From Burkholderia sp. (lineage in GTDB: Bacteria; Pseudomonadota; Gammaproteobacteria; Burkholderiales; Burkholderiaceae): a stretch of 37,921 bases of DNA. Positions within the stretch are counted from its first letter, which is position 1. Each line of letters starts with the position of its first letter. The stretch spans positions 1 to 37,921 of the forward strand of contig JAIRVP010000026.1 of assembly GCA_031253835.1 (NCBI GenBank), read 5' to 3'. This document shows positions 1 through 9,406 of this stretch, piece after piece. The translations under genes were made by a program, and so were the position numbers. Under the pieces are notes generated by a model that was given only the letters and a program-made list of their open reading frames with translations, made no database searches and was not told where the DNA came from.

Positions 1-1144
1 CGACGTGCTGCGCGCGGCGTCGACCGTGCAGGGCGGGGCGGGCACGCTGTTCCAGGGCGACGGCACCGGCTGGCGCACGCTCGACCTGAAGGCCGAGGCG
101 CCGGAAGTGAAGGGCCACACGTTCACGTTCGGCTATCACTACGACAACTATTTCCTGCGCAACGTCACGTACAACACGGCCGACTGGCTGGCCGGGCCGA
201 CCACGTCGGTCGCGAACGTCTACCGGGGCGACACGCGCACGCAGGCGCTGTTCGCGCAGGACGCTTGGCGTTTCGCGCCTGGCTGGCTGGCGACGCTCGG
301 GCTGCGCTACGAGCGCTGGGATGCCTACGGCGGCGCGCTCGGCAACGCGAATGGCACGCTCGGCTATGCGGACCGCGGCGCGAATGCGCTGTCGCCGAAA
401 GTCGCGCTGCAATGGGACGCGACGGACGTCTGGCGCTTCCGGCTGTCGTTCGCGACCGGCACGCGCTTCCCGACGGTCGGCGAGCTGTTCCAGGGCACGA
501 TCTCGAACAACGCGATCGTCAACAACAACCCGAACCGGCGGCCGGAAAAGGCGATCGACTGGGACTTCACGGCCGAACGCGACGTGGGCGTTGGCGTCGT
601 GCGCGCGAGCGTGTTCCAGAGCGACCTGCGCGATTCGATCTACAGCCAGACGACGGTGTCGGGCGCGACGACCGTCACCAACATCTCGAACGTCGACCGC
701 GTGCGCGTCCGCGGCGTCGAACTCGCGTTCAGCGGCGAGAACGTCGGGCTGAGCGGGCTCGCGATCGACGCGAACGTATCGGCGAGCAACGCGCAGATCC
801 TCGCCGATGCCGCGAACCCGGCCTACGTCGGCTCGCGCTTCCCGCGCATTCCGCGCGTGCGCGCGAACCTGCTCGCGTCGTATCGCTTCGACGAGCACTG
901 GCTCGCGAGCGTCGGCGTGCGCTACTCGGGCCGCCAGTTCAACACGCTCGACAACAGCGACGTGAATCCGGACGTCTATGGCGGCACGAGCTCGTTCACG
1001 GTCGTCGACCTGAAGGCGCGCTATCGCGTCGACCGTCACTGGACCGCGTCGCTCGGCATCGACAACCTGACGGACCGCCGCTACTACGTGTTCCACCCGT
1101 ATCCCGGTCGCACTTTCTATGGAGAACTGAAATGGTCGCTGTGA
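1..1144 (+). CDS. TonB-dependent outer-membrane receptor, C-terminal part
   Basis: This is the C-terminal 380 or so residues of a TonB-dependent receptor; the frame is open at the left edge of the window, so the signal peptide, TonB box and plug lie outside. What is visible is the second half of a 22-stranded beta-barrel: alternating aromatic and polar strands, conserved barrel blocks such as 'ATLGLRYERWDAYG', 'TRFPTVGELFQGT', 'RPEKAIDWDFTAERD' and 'NLTDRRYYVFHPYPGRT', and the terminal strand ending KWSL, close to the aromatic-ending outer-membrane insertion signal. The family imports ferric siderophores, haem, vitamin B12 or other scarce ligands across the outer membrane using TonB-ExbBD energy. 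The ligand cannot be read from the barrel alone. No siderophore genes lie downstream; the next gene is on the other strand. Confidence 0.9.
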   Translation, partial: DVLRAASTVQGGAGTLFQGDGTGWRTLDLKAEAPEVKGHTFTFGYHYDNYFLRNVTYNTADWLAGPTTSVANVYRGDTRTQALFAQDAWRFAPGWLATLGLRYERWDAYGGALGNANGTLGYADRGANALSPKVALQWDATDVWRFRLSFATGTRFPTVGELFQGTISNNAIVNNNPNRRPEKAIDWDFTAERDVGVGVVRASVFQSDLRDSIYSQTTVSGATTVTNISNVDRVRVRGVELAFSGENVGLSGLAIDANVSASNAQILADAANPAYVGSRFPRIPRVRANLLASYRFDEHWLASVGVRYSGRQFNTLDNSDVNPDVYGGTSSFTVVDLKARYRVDRHWTASLGIDNLTDRRYYVFHPYPGRTFYGELKWSL

Positions 1145-1312
1145 AGTCGTGCGCGGCAGGCTGCGGGCCGTGGCTCGCGGCACCGGATGCAGGATGGGTG
1201 CGGGAGGGAGAGGGGAAGTGCCGCGCACCGTGTGGATCGGGCGCACGGGTGCACGCGATGCATTGAACGAGCGGGTGGCGCGCGGCGATCGGGCCGCGCG
1301 CCGGCCTGATGC

Positions 1313-1334
1313 GAAAACGCGCCCGAAGGCGCGT
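1313..1334 (-). terminator. Rho-independent terminator of the GlsB-type gene
   Basis: Read on the minus strand there is a perfect 7-bp stem ACGCGCC / GGCGCGT closed by a UUCG tetraloop and followed by TTTTC. It sits 12 bases past the stop codon of the small membrane protein gene at 1346, so it is placed to end that transcript. Confidence 0.8.
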
Positions 1335-1345
1335 GGAGAGAAGCG

Positions 1346-1600
1346 TCAGGCCGCTCGCTTGAATAGCCGGATCACGAACAGCAGGATCACCGCACCGACG
1401 ACCGCGACGATCACCGAGCCGATGAAGCCGCTGCCGACGCTGATGCCGAGTATCCCGGCGAGCCAGCCGCCGATCACCGCGCCGACGATCCCGACGATGA
1501 TGTCGACGATCAGCCCGAAGCCGCCGCCCTTGACGAGCAAGCCGGCAAGCCAGCCGGCGATCGCGCCGATGATGAGCCACATAATCAAGCCATGAGTCAT
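1346..1600 (-). CDS. GlsB/YeaQ/YmgE-family (transglycosylase-associated) small membrane protein
   Basis: An 84-residue, very hydrophobic inner-membrane protein with three predicted membrane segments rich in glycine (for example 'LIMWLIIGAIAGWLAGLLVKG', then 'DIIVGIVGAVIGGWLAGIL' and a C-terminal 'VIVAVVGAVILLFVIRLF' ending in basic residues). The Gly-Ala pattern and length match the GlsB/YeaQ/YmgE family, often annotated as a transglycosylase-associated or general stress protein; its biochemical role is not established. The ATG at 1600 is chosen because AGGAG lies a few bases upstream; an upstream extension of the frame is Arg-rich and unlikely. It is monocistronic, with its own terminator just downstream. 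Confidence 0.9.
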   Translation of the reverse strand: MTHGLIMWLIIGAIAGWLAGLLVKGGGFGLIVDIIVGIVGAVIGGWLAGILGISVGSGFIGSVIVAVVGAVILLFVIRLFKRAA

Positions 1601-1855
1601 GGTGGTCCTCTCCTTGGGTTGAGTCGAAATGACCGGGCGTCGGCTGTCGTGCGCCGCAAGCTGGGTGAAAGCGGCATGCGACCCGCCGCGCCGCCCACGC
1701 AATGTAACGCGATAGACGGGTCAGAATCGTTAAGTAATGTTATGCACCCTCAAGCGGATTTTCCAGGGAATTCGTCTGCCTAAGACGCGGATCGTGCGGT
1801 GGCGACGCGCGACGAAATGAGTTTGTAATAAATGAATGAAGGTGAACCCGGCCGG

Positions 1856-2077
1856 TCAGTCGTCTCGCTGTCCGTGTGTCGCTGCCGGCACGTTTGCATC
1901 GGGCAGTCCTTCGCCTGCGGCGGCGATCAGCCGTGTGACGGTCGCGGGTTCGCCGATCGCCTCGATCGACAGGAGTGCGAAGCGGGCGAGAAAGAGCGAC
2001 GCATCGGCTTCACCGATCCCGGTCATCGTGCGGCACAGGTCGGTATAGAGCATGTCGCGTTCGGTGTCCGTCATCAT
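1856..2077 (-). CDS. DUF2783-type small protein linked to flavin monooxygenase
   Basis: A 73-residue acidic, soluble protein with a start codon that overlaps the stop of the flavin monooxygenase gene (ATGA, positions 2074-2077), a strong sign of translational coupling. A second ATG follows immediately, so the exact start is ambiguous by one codon. The sequence ('MTDTERDMLYTDLCRTMTGI' onward, then a helical 'SLFLARFALLSIEAIG' region) resembles the DUF2783 family, which I recall as typically encoded beside FAD-dependent aromatic hydroxylases of this type. No catalytic motif is visible. Family assignment is from memory of sequence pattern and context; the function is unknown. It could be a chaperone, a stabilising partner or a regulator of the adjacent enzyme (inference). 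Confidence 0.7.
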   Translation of the reverse strand: MMTDTERDMLYTDLCRTMTGIGEADASLFLARFALLSIEAIGEPATVTRLIAAAGEGLPDANVPAATHGQRDD

Positions 2078-3813
2078 GCGGTCTCCTGAAGATCGGTTTC
2101 GGTTGGCGTGCGCGGATGGAGCGCGCGTTCGAGTGCGGTGGCGAGATCGTCGGCGCGCGCGTCGTGCCAGCGGCCGAGTACGTGCCCGTCCGGTCGCACG
2201 AGATAGACGGTGCCGTGGCGTGCGCCGTACAGGTCGAACAGCCGGCCGTCGTCGTCATGGCCGCCGCAGGCCGGGTGCCGCGGCGCTGCATGCCGTGCGA
2301 GCGTGACGAGCGCGAACGGCACGTGTGCGTCCTGCAGGCGTCGCTCGAGCTCGGCGAGCGACGGATCGGGCACGCCGTTGCTCGTGAAGCAGAACGCGGT
2401 GAAGCGCGGTGCGACGAGATCGGTCAGGTGGCCGCGGCGCGTGTCGCCGCCCGGTGCCGCATGCAGCATCAGCGGACATTCGGCGAGTACCGTGCCCGGC
2501 GCCGGGCCGGCCGCGAACGTGTCGCGTTCGGCCGCATTGAGCGGCGACGCCGCATACGCGATGGCCGAGGTCTGGCGCGGGTTGATCAGCGAACGCAGTG
2601 CCGGATGCCGGACCGCGAGCGTCAGCACGGCCTTGCGCATCAGTTCGAATGCAAACGACGGCGGCGCCATGAACTCGGTGCTCTTCGTGCCGTAGCGCAG
2701 GTTCTCGTGCGTCGCGAACACGCGCTCGTCCGAGTAGCTGTCGAGCAGGGCGTCCGACGCGATGCCGCGGATCACGTATGCGAGTTTCCACGCGATATTG
2801 TCGGCATCGTCGATACCCGAATTCGCGCCGCGCACGCCGAAGATCGGCACGAGATGCGCGGCGTCGCCGCAGAACAAGACGCGGTCGTGCCGGTAGCGTT
2901 CGAGCGTCAGGGCGTTCGCCTTGTAGATCGTGATCCAGATCGGCGACCACGCGCCGCGCTCGCCCATCATGTCGAGCAGGTTCTGCACGCGCGGGATCAC
3001 GTTCCCGGGCTTCACGGCCGCCTCGGCATCCTCGTCGTCGCGCAACTGGTAGTCGATGCGCCACACGTTGTCGGGCTGCTTGTGGACGAGCACCGTCGAG
3101 CCGGGGTTCGACGACGGATCGAAGTACGCGAGCCGTTCGGTCGGCCGGTTGCTGTCGAGCGCGATGTCGACGATCACGTAGCGGCCCTCGTAGCTCGTGC
3201 CCTGAAGCGACAGGCCGAGTGCATCGCGCATCGTGCTGCGTCCGCCGTCGCATGCAACGACCCAGTCGGCATCGAGCGCGTAGCGGCCAAGTGGCGTGTC
3301 GACGTCCAGACGCACGCCGTCCGGCTGCCGCGTCACGCCGGTAACCTTCGTCTGCCAGCGGATCTCGATGAGATCGGGGCGGCGCCGCGCGGCATCCAGC
3401 AGGAACTGCTCGATGTGGTACTGCGCGAGGTTCACCATCGGCGGCAGCTTCTGGTTCTCGTCCTGCGGCATCGTGAAATGCAGCACTTCGTCGTGACGAT
3501 AGAAACTGCGTCCGCCGGTCCACGGCAACCCGGTGCGCAGGAATTCGTCGAGCGCGCCGAGCCGCTCGATGATCTCGAGGCTGCGCCGCGAGATGCAGAT
3601 CGCGCGGCTGCCGTGGCAGACCGAGTCGTCGGCTTCGATCAGCACGCTGCGGATGCCGTGATTCGCGAGGCCGAGCGCGACGGCGAGGCCCACGGGGCCA
3701 CCGCCGACGATCGCGACGCGATGCCGATGCATCTCGATGCCATCGACGCGGTCGGGCAGCTGCGCGGGATAGTGTTCGGCGACGAACGGGTAGGGTTTGA
3801 ACGCGATGGTCAT
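2074..3813 (-). CDS. FAD-dependent aromatic-ring monooxygenase (MhpA/PHBH-like)
   Basis: A 579-residue class A flavoprotein monooxygenase. The N-terminal dinucleotide fold is visible as 'VAIVGGGPVGLAVALGLA' at about residues 33-50, the DG motif as 'ACDGGRS' near 187-193, and the FAD ribityl-binding GD motif as 'FCGDAAHLVP' near 314-323 followed by 'GANSGIDDADNIAWKLA'. A thioredoxin-like C-terminal domain (about 440-579) ends in 'VYLVRPDGHVLGRWHD', as in the 3-(3-hydroxyphenyl)propionate hydroxylase and phenol-hydroxylase group. Such enzymes use NAD(P)H and O2 to hydroxylate a phenolic ring; the substrate here is unknown. The start MTIAF at 3813 is preferred over upstream in-frame starts, which would add an Arg/Pro-rich stretch. 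The upstream neighbour is a LuxR-type regulator and the downstream one a coupled DUF2783 protein. Confidence 0.9.
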   Translation of the reverse strand: MTIAFKPYPFVAEHYPAQLPDRVDGIEMHRHRVAIVGGGPVGLAVALGLANHGIRSVLIEADDSVCHGSRAICISRRSLEIIERLGALDEFLRTGLPWTGGRSFYRHDEVLHFTMPQDENQKLPPMVNLAQYHIEQFLLDAARRRPDLIEIRWQTKVTGVTRQPDGVRLDVDTPLGRYALDADWVVACDGGRSTMRDALGLSLQGTSYEGRYVIVDIALDSNRPTERLAYFDPSSNPGSTVLVHKQPDNVWRIDYQLRDDEDAEAAVKPGNVIPRVQNLLDMMGERGAWSPIWITIYKANALTLERYRHDRVLFCGDAAHLVPIFGVRGANSGIDDADNIAWKLAYVIRGIASDALLDSYSDERVFATHENLRYGTKSTEFMAPPSFAFELMRKAVLTLAVRHPALRSLINPRQTSAIAYAASPLNAAERDTFAAGPAPGTVLAECPLMLHAAPGGDTRRGHLTDLVAPRFTAFCFTSNGVPDPSLAELERRLQDAHVPFALVTLARHAAPRHPACGGHDDDGRLFDLYGARHGTVYLVRPDGHVLGRWHDARADDLATALERALHPRTPTETDLQETA

Positions 3814-3969
3814 CACAGGCTTCCGCGGTGGTCTGGTTCGATGTGCGCGCATCGGCGGTGCCGATGGGCGCAACGGGTCGATGCAGTATGGAAGCCGGTC
3901 GTGCCGCCGTTGTCCCCATTTCGGGTACAGCAGGGCACCCGCGCTACGCTCGGCGCGAACGGAAACGGG

Positions 3970-4779
3970 TCAGGCCTGCATGCACAGCGCAAACAGCTCG
4001 CGCTGGCTCGAAATGCCGAGGCGCCGGTACGCACGTTTCTGATAGGTGACGACGCTCGATGCCTTCACGCCGATCGTCTCGCCGATCTCGTGCGCGGTCT
4101 GGCCTTCGAGCACGCCGCGCAGCACATCGAGCTCGCGCTTGGACAGTTCGGGACATGCGTGGCGCAGCCGCGCGAGCATCCGTTGCGGGATGCCGATCTG
4201 CGTCGCCCCGGCGAGTGCGTAGTGATGCTTCGCGGCCTGCGCGATCAGCGGCGCGAGTGTTTCGATCGTCGCGATTTCACGTGGCTGGAACGCGCCGCTG
4301 CGATGCGCGCGGTACAGGTTGATCGACAGCCACGTCGCATCGTCGGGCTGCATCAGCAGCGCCAGCCGGTCGGATACGTCGGGGCCGCGATAGCATGCCG
4401 CGCGATACGCTTCGTGGTCGATCTCGTCGCCGGCCTGCTGGTGCAGCAGCAAGTCGTGCCGGCGCGCGCCGCGATGGGCGCTCGATACGATCTGCTGGTT
4501 GCCGTCGAGTGCGTAGAAGTGCCGTGCGTAGGTGTCGGCGACGTCGCGCAGGTAGCGGCCGCCACGATGATCGGCAACCGACATCGTGCGCGGGCGATTG
4601 CCGAACTCGTACGCGAAGATCGTGCACTGCGTGATCGACAGCGCGTCGTCGAACAGCTTCAGGACTTCGGCCGCGAACGCGTTCGGCTCGTGGCCGCCGA
4701 TCGCGGCGACGAGGCGCGTCGCGCGGAAGATGTCCAGCTGCGCGTTGAGAGTCGGTCGCTCGAGACGCCAGGTGCGCAT
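3970..4779 (-). CDS. LuxR-family transcriptional regulator
   Basis: A 269-residue regulator with a C-terminal LuxR/FixJ-type helix-turn-helix: 'CPELSKRELDVLRGVLEGQT' leads into 'AHEIGETIGVKASSVVTYQK' and 'RAYRRLGISSQRELFALC'. The N-terminal 200 residues show neither a receiver domain with phospho-acceptor aspartate nor the clear autoinducer-binding signature of quorum-sensing LuxR proteins, so the sensed ligand is unknown. The ATG at 4779 is preferred; a GTG at 4827 would add 16 residues and cannot be excluded. It lies 156 bases upstream of the monooxygenase gene on the same strand, so it probably regulates that operon (inference from position). Confidence 0.85.
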   Translation of the reverse strand: MRTWRLERPTLNAQLDIFRATRLVAAIGGHEPNAFAAEVLKLFDDALSITQCTIFAYEFGNRPRTMSVADHRGGRYLRDVADTYARHFYALDGNQQIVSSAHRGARRHDLLLHQQAGDEIDHEAYRAACYRGPDVSDRLALLMQPDDATWLSINLYRAHRSGAFQPREIATIETLAPLIAQAAKHHYALAGATQIGIPQRMLARLRHACPELSKRELDVLRGVLEGQTAHEIGETIGVKASSVVTYQKRAYRRLGISSQRELFALCMQA

Positions 4780-4911
4780 GATGCGGGGAAGAGGGTGAAG
4801 TGGTCCGGCGATTGTAATCGGCGGCACGCGGTGCGTGAGTCGGGGGATGCCCGCAAGCGGAGGTGTGTCGGGGAGGGGGGCGTGCGCACGATTTCGGCGC
4901 CGGAAAAGAGA

Positions 4912-4944
4912 AAAGGTCTGACAAGCGATGCTTGTCAGACCTTT
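4912..4944 (-). terminator. Terminator of tRNA-Thr (long perfect hairpin)
   Basis: A perfect 15-bp inverted repeat (AAAGGTCTGACAAGC / GCTTGTCAGACCTTT) with a three-base loop begins 6 bases past the tRNA 3' end. A T-rich run follows on the minus strand, giving an intrinsic terminator for the tRNA. Because both flanks are A/T-rich it could act in both directions. Confidence 0.85.
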
Positions 4945-4950
4945 ATGTCT

Positions 4951-5026
4951 TGGTGCCGGAGATAGGAGTCGAACCTACGACCTTCGCATTACGAATGCGC
5001 TGCTCTACCAACTGAGCTACACCGGC
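4951..5026 (-). tRNA. tRNA-Thr(CGU)
   Basis: On the minus strand the 76 bases form a complete cloverleaf. The acceptor arm is GCCGGTG paired with CTCCGGC (one G-T pair or bulge position allowed), the D arm GCTC/GAGC, the anticodon loop TTCGTAA with anticodon CGT, and the T arm GTAGG TTCGACT CCTAT with encoded CCA. Outside the acceptor arm it is nearly identical to Escherichia coli tRNA-Thr(CGU), including the unpaired base at the top of the anticodon stem. It reads ACG codons. It is a single gene with its own promoter and terminator; no integrase or att duplication is seen beside it. Confidence 0.97.
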
Positions 5027-5040
5027 AGCAGAGAAATGAA

Positions 5041-5070
5041 ATTATATGGTGAAATCCGAGATCTTGGCAA
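5041..5070 (-). promoter_or_regulatory. Sigma-70 promoter of tRNA-Thr
   Basis: On the minus strand TTGCCA (5065-5070) and a perfect TATAAT (5041-5046) are separated by 18 bases. The -10 ends 14 bases before the tRNA 5' end, leaving a short leader. Confidence 0.8.
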
Positions 5071-5232
5071 TAGGTTTTGCGAACTTTTTTTCAGCTTGCT
5101 GCTGCTGTTTCGCGCAACCCTCGATCCGGCGGACTTCCCGCTTTCACTTCACTGTGATGCAACCGGTCAGGGCCACATCAAGAGGCGCGATTGTACTTGC
5201 GCATCGCACCTCCGTCTAGTGCTGCAGTGCAA

Positions 5233-6246
<1,014 letters not shown>

Positions 6247-6460
6247 GACAGACTCCGAAAGGCCAAAGAATCCTTGAATGGCCGCAATTTTACCCGTCGC
6301 GCCTCCCGCGCCGCCGGCTTTTTTCGTCCGGTTACATCGCCGGGCGGCCGAGCCGGCCCGGTTTCCGGCGGTGGAGGCGGGCGGGGCGCGTATCGCAGCG
6401 GCGGCCGGCTGCGCGGTCGGACCCCGTCATAGCGTCCGATTCCGGCCATGCCCGTGCAAT

Positions 6461-6496
6461 AAAAAAGCCGGCGCCGCATCAGGCGGCGCCGGCTTT
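6461..6496 (-). terminator. Terminator of pepN
   Basis: A 14-bp perfect stem, AAAGCCGGCGCCGC / GCGGCGCCGGCTTT, has a five-base loop and continues on the minus strand into six T residues. It sits 30 bases after the pepN stop. Confidence 0.9.
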
Positions 6497-6525
6497 ATCG
6501 CGCGAATGCGATGCGGGCGATGGCG

Positions 6526-9219
6526 TTACGCGAGCGCCTTCTCGACGATCTCGCGCACGTCGCGCGATTTCGCGCCGGCCGCGACCTGCTCGAGCGCGCC
6601 GCGCATCCGGTCGCGCAGCGCCGGCGTGAAGCGGCGCCACAGTTCGAGCGAGCGCGCGAGGCGGGCGGCGACCTGCGGGTTGATCGCGTCGAGCGCGAGC
6701 ACCTGTTCGGCCCAGAACGCGTAGCCCGACCCGTCCGCCGCGTGGAATTGCGCGGGGTTGGCCGCACAGAAGCTGAAGATCAGCGAGCGTGCGCGGTTCG
6801 GATTCTTCAGGTTGAACGCCGGATGCGCGAGCAGCTTGCGCACCTTCGCGAGCGTCGGCTGCGCGGCCGTGCCGCGTTGCGCCGCCTGCATCGCGAACCA
6901 TTTGTCGATCACGAGCGCTTCCTTCTCGAAACGACGGTAGAAGTCGGCGAGCGCATGATCGGCCGGCTCGTTCGCGCCGGCGGCGGCCGCGGACAGCAGC
7001 GCGCCGAGCGCGGCCGCGCGATCGGTCATGTTGTTCGCCGCGTCGTACTGCGCGGTCGCGAGGCGCACGGCATCGGCCGGATCCTCGAGTTCGGCGAGAT
7101 ACGCGAGCGCGAGGTTCTTCAGCGCGCGGCGGCCCGAGGCCTCCGGCGTCGGCTCGTACGCGCCGGGCGTCTGGTGCTGTTCGTACGCGGCGAGCCATTC
7201 GGCGCGCAGCGCGGTCGCGAGCTGGCGGCGCACGAACAGGCGCGCGCGATGCACGGCAGCCGGATCGGCCTCGGCCATCTGGTCGGCGAGATAGGTTTCC
7301 GACGGCAGCGTCAGCGCGAGTTCGCGGAACGCGGGCGACAGCGTCGCGTCGGTCAGCACGCGGCGGAACGCGGCGATGAAGTTCTCGCCGAGCGTGAGCG
7401 GCTCGTTCGCGGCGGCACGCGACGCGAGCGTCAGCAGCGCGCGCGTCGCGAGGCGCTGGCCGGCCTCCCAGCGGTTGAACGGATCGCTGTCGTGCGCGAG
7501 CAGGAACGCGAGATCGTCGTCGCTGTAGTCGTACTCGACGATCACCGGCGACGAGAAATTGCGCAGCAGCGACGGCAGCGGCGCTTCCGGCACGTCGACG
7601 AACGCGAAGGTCTGCTCGGTGTCGGTGAAGTCGAGCACGCGCGTCGTGCCCGATGCGGCGGCTTCGCCGTCGAGGCGCAGCGGCAGGTCGAGGCCGTCGC
7701 GGCCGATCAGGCCGATCGCGAACGGAATCAGCAGCGGCCCCTGCTGCGTGTCGCGCGCGGCCGGCGACGCGTCGCCGTAGCCCTGCGCGAGCGTGACCGT
7801 ATAGCGGCGTGCGGCCGCGTCGTACGCGGTGCGCACCGACACGCGCGGCGTGCCGGCCTGGCTGTACCAGCGCTCGAACTGCGCGAGGTCGCGCCCGTTC
7901 GCGTCGGCCATCGCGTGCCGGAAGTCGTCGCAGGTCACCGCGTGGCCGTCGTGGCGCTTGAAGTACAGGTCCATCCCCTTGCGGAAGCCGTCGCGGCCGA
8001 ACAGCGTCTGGTACATCCGCACGACTTCCGAGCCTTTTTCGTAGACGGTCATCGTGTAGAAGTTGTTGATCTCGACGTAGCTTTCGGGACGCACCGGGTG
8101 CGCCATCGGGCCCGCGTCCTCGGCGAACTGCAGCTGGCGCAGCACGCGCACGTCCTCGATGCGCTTGACCGCGCGAGCCGCCGATTCGACGTCGTCGCCC
8201 GCGGCCATGTCGGCCGAGAATTCCTGGTCGCGGAACACCGTCAGGCCTTCCTTCAGGCTCAGCTGGAACCAGTCGCGGCAGGTCACGCGGTTGCCGGTCC
8301 AGTTGTGGAAGTATTCGTGGCCGACCACCGATTCGATGTTCGCGAAATCGGTGTCGGTCGCGGTCTCGGGGTTCGCCAGCACGTACTTCGTGTTGAAGAT
8401 GTTGAGCCCCTTGTTCTCCATCGCGCCCATGTTGAAATCGCCGACCGCGACGATCATGAAGCGGTCGAGATCGAGCTCGAGGCCGAAGCGCTTCTCGTCC
8501 CAGCGGATCGAGTGGATCAGCGAATCCATCGCGTGACGCGTCTTGTCGAGATCGGCCGGCTCGACCCACACCTGCAGCAGCTTTTCCTTGCCCGAGCCGC
8601 TCGTGATCTTCTCCTCGATCGCGACGAGCTTGCCGGCGACCAGCGCGAACAGGTAGCTCGGCTTGCGGAACGGGTCTTCCCACTTCGCGAAGTGGCGGCC
8701 GTCGGGCAGGTCGCCCGAGTCGACGAGGTTGCCGTTCGACAGCAGCACCGGGTACGCGGCCTTGTCGGCGCGCAGCGTGACGAGGTACGACGCCATCACG
8801 TCGGGGCGGTCGAGGAAGTAGGTGATGCGGCGGAAGCCTTCGGCTTCGCACTGCGTGAAGAAGTTGCCGCTCGACACGTAGAGGCCCGACAGCGTCGTAT
8901 TCTGGTCAGGCGCGCACGCGCTTTCGAGCGTCAGCTCGAAGGCTTCGGGCACGTTCTCGACCGTCAGCCCGTGCTCGTGCGCGCGCACGGCGCCGTGCGG
9001 CGCGCCGTCCAGCCATGCGCCGACGAATTCGAGCGCCTCGCCCATCAGTTCCAGGTGCGGCGCGGGCGCGGCATCCGGATTGCGGCGCACGCGCATCGTA
9101 TTCCTGACGATCGTGCGGGCCGGCGCGAGATCGAATTCGAGCGCGACGGAATCGATGAGGAAGGCCGGCGGCGTGTAGTCGGCGCGGCGGATCACGGTGG
9201 AGGAGGCGTTGTCGGACAT
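6526..9219 (-). CDS. pepN: Aminopeptidase N (M1 zinc metallopeptidase)
   Basis: An 897-residue cytosolic M1 aminopeptidase that removes N-terminal residues from peptides in the last steps of protein turnover. The exopeptidase motif GAMEN is at 265-269 and the zinc site HEYFHNW at 301-307, with the third ligand Glu324 in 'LKEGLTVFR' (HExxH-x18-E). Length and the long C-terminal helical domain fit the E. coli PepN type. The ATG at 9219 (MSDNASSTV) is chosen; an upstream in-frame extension is not conserved-looking. It is divergent from the DUF4136 lipoprotein gene, with 187 bases between the two starts, and ends at a strong intrinsic terminator. Confidence 0.97.
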   Translation of the reverse strand: MSDNASSTVIRRADYTPPAFLIDSVALEFDLAPARTIVRNTMRVRRNPDAAPAPHLELMGEALEFVGAWLDGAPHGAVRAHEHGLTVENVPEAFELTLESACAPDQNTTLSGLYVSSGNFFTQCEAEGFRRITYFLDRPDVMASYLVTLRADKAAYPVLLSNGNLVDSGDLPDGRHFAKWEDPFRKPSYLFALVAGKLVAIEEKITSGSGKEKLLQVWVEPADLDKTRHAMDSLIHSIRWDEKRFGLELDLDRFMIVAVGDFNMGAMENKGLNIFNTKYVLANPETATDTDFANIESVVGHEYFHNWTGNRVTCRDWFQLSLKEGLTVFRDQEFSADMAAGDDVESAARAVKRIEDVRVLRQLQFAEDAGPMAHPVRPESYVEINNFYTMTVYEKGSEVVRMYQTLFGRDGFRKGMDLYFKRHDGHAVTCDDFRHAMADANGRDLAQFERWYSQAGTPRVSVRTAYDAAARRYTVTLAQGYGDASPAARDTQQGPLLIPFAIGLIGRDGLDLPLRLDGEAAASGTTRVLDFTDTEQTFAFVDVPEAPLPSLLRNFSSPVIVEYDYSDDDLAFLLAHDSDPFNRWEAGQRLATRALLTLASRAAANEPLTLGENFIAAFRRVLTDATLSPAFRELALTLPSETYLADQMAEADPAAVHRARLFVRRQLATALRAEWLAAYEQHQTPGAYEPTPEASGRRALKNLALAYLAELEDPADAVRLATAQYDAANNMTDRAAALGALLSAAAAGANEPADHALADFYRRFEKEALVIDKWFAMQAAQRGTAAQPTLAKVRKLLAHPAFNLKNPNRARSLIFSFCAANPAQFHAADGSGYAFWAEQVLALDAINPQVAARLARSLELWRRFTPALRDRMRGALEQVAAGAKSRDVREIVEKALA

Positions 9220-9317
9220 GGTCGTCGAGATCGGTGGAGTGGGGGACGGGCCCGCAAGACGGGCCAGGCGAACCGGGCCATTGTACAAAGGCTTGCGGCT
9301 GCGCGCCGGGCGAACTT

Positions 9318-9346
9318 TTTACCGCTTTCGGCAGTCCGCGTATTAT
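9318..9346 (+). promoter_or_regulatory. Candidate sigma-70 promoter for DUF4136 lipoprotein
   Basis: TTTACC (9318-9323) and TATTAT (9341-9346) are 17 bases apart on the plus strand, about 60 bases before the lipoprotein start codon. The match is good at -10 and moderate at -35. Confidence 0.5.
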
Positions 9347-9406
9347 CGGCATCCCGTTACGGTTCGCGCGGTGCGACGAACGGGTGACGGATCGACGAGG
9401 ATCAAC

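Noticed and set aside
1975..4965. A 996-codon plus-strand open frame opposite the monooxygenase and LuxR genes
   Set aside because: It is the antisense shadow of two well-supported genes. The product is Arg/Val/Ala-rich with no domain, and long antisense frames are expected at this GC content.
4912..5026. tRNA-Thr with adjacent long repeat as an integration site
   Set aside because: The repeat is the tRNA terminator hairpin. No integrase, direct repeat of the tRNA 3' end or change of gene character lies next to it.
6511..9387. A 958-codon plus-strand open frame opposite pepN
   Set aside because: Shadow of pepN, whose zinc motif and full-length family match leave no doubt about the coding strand.
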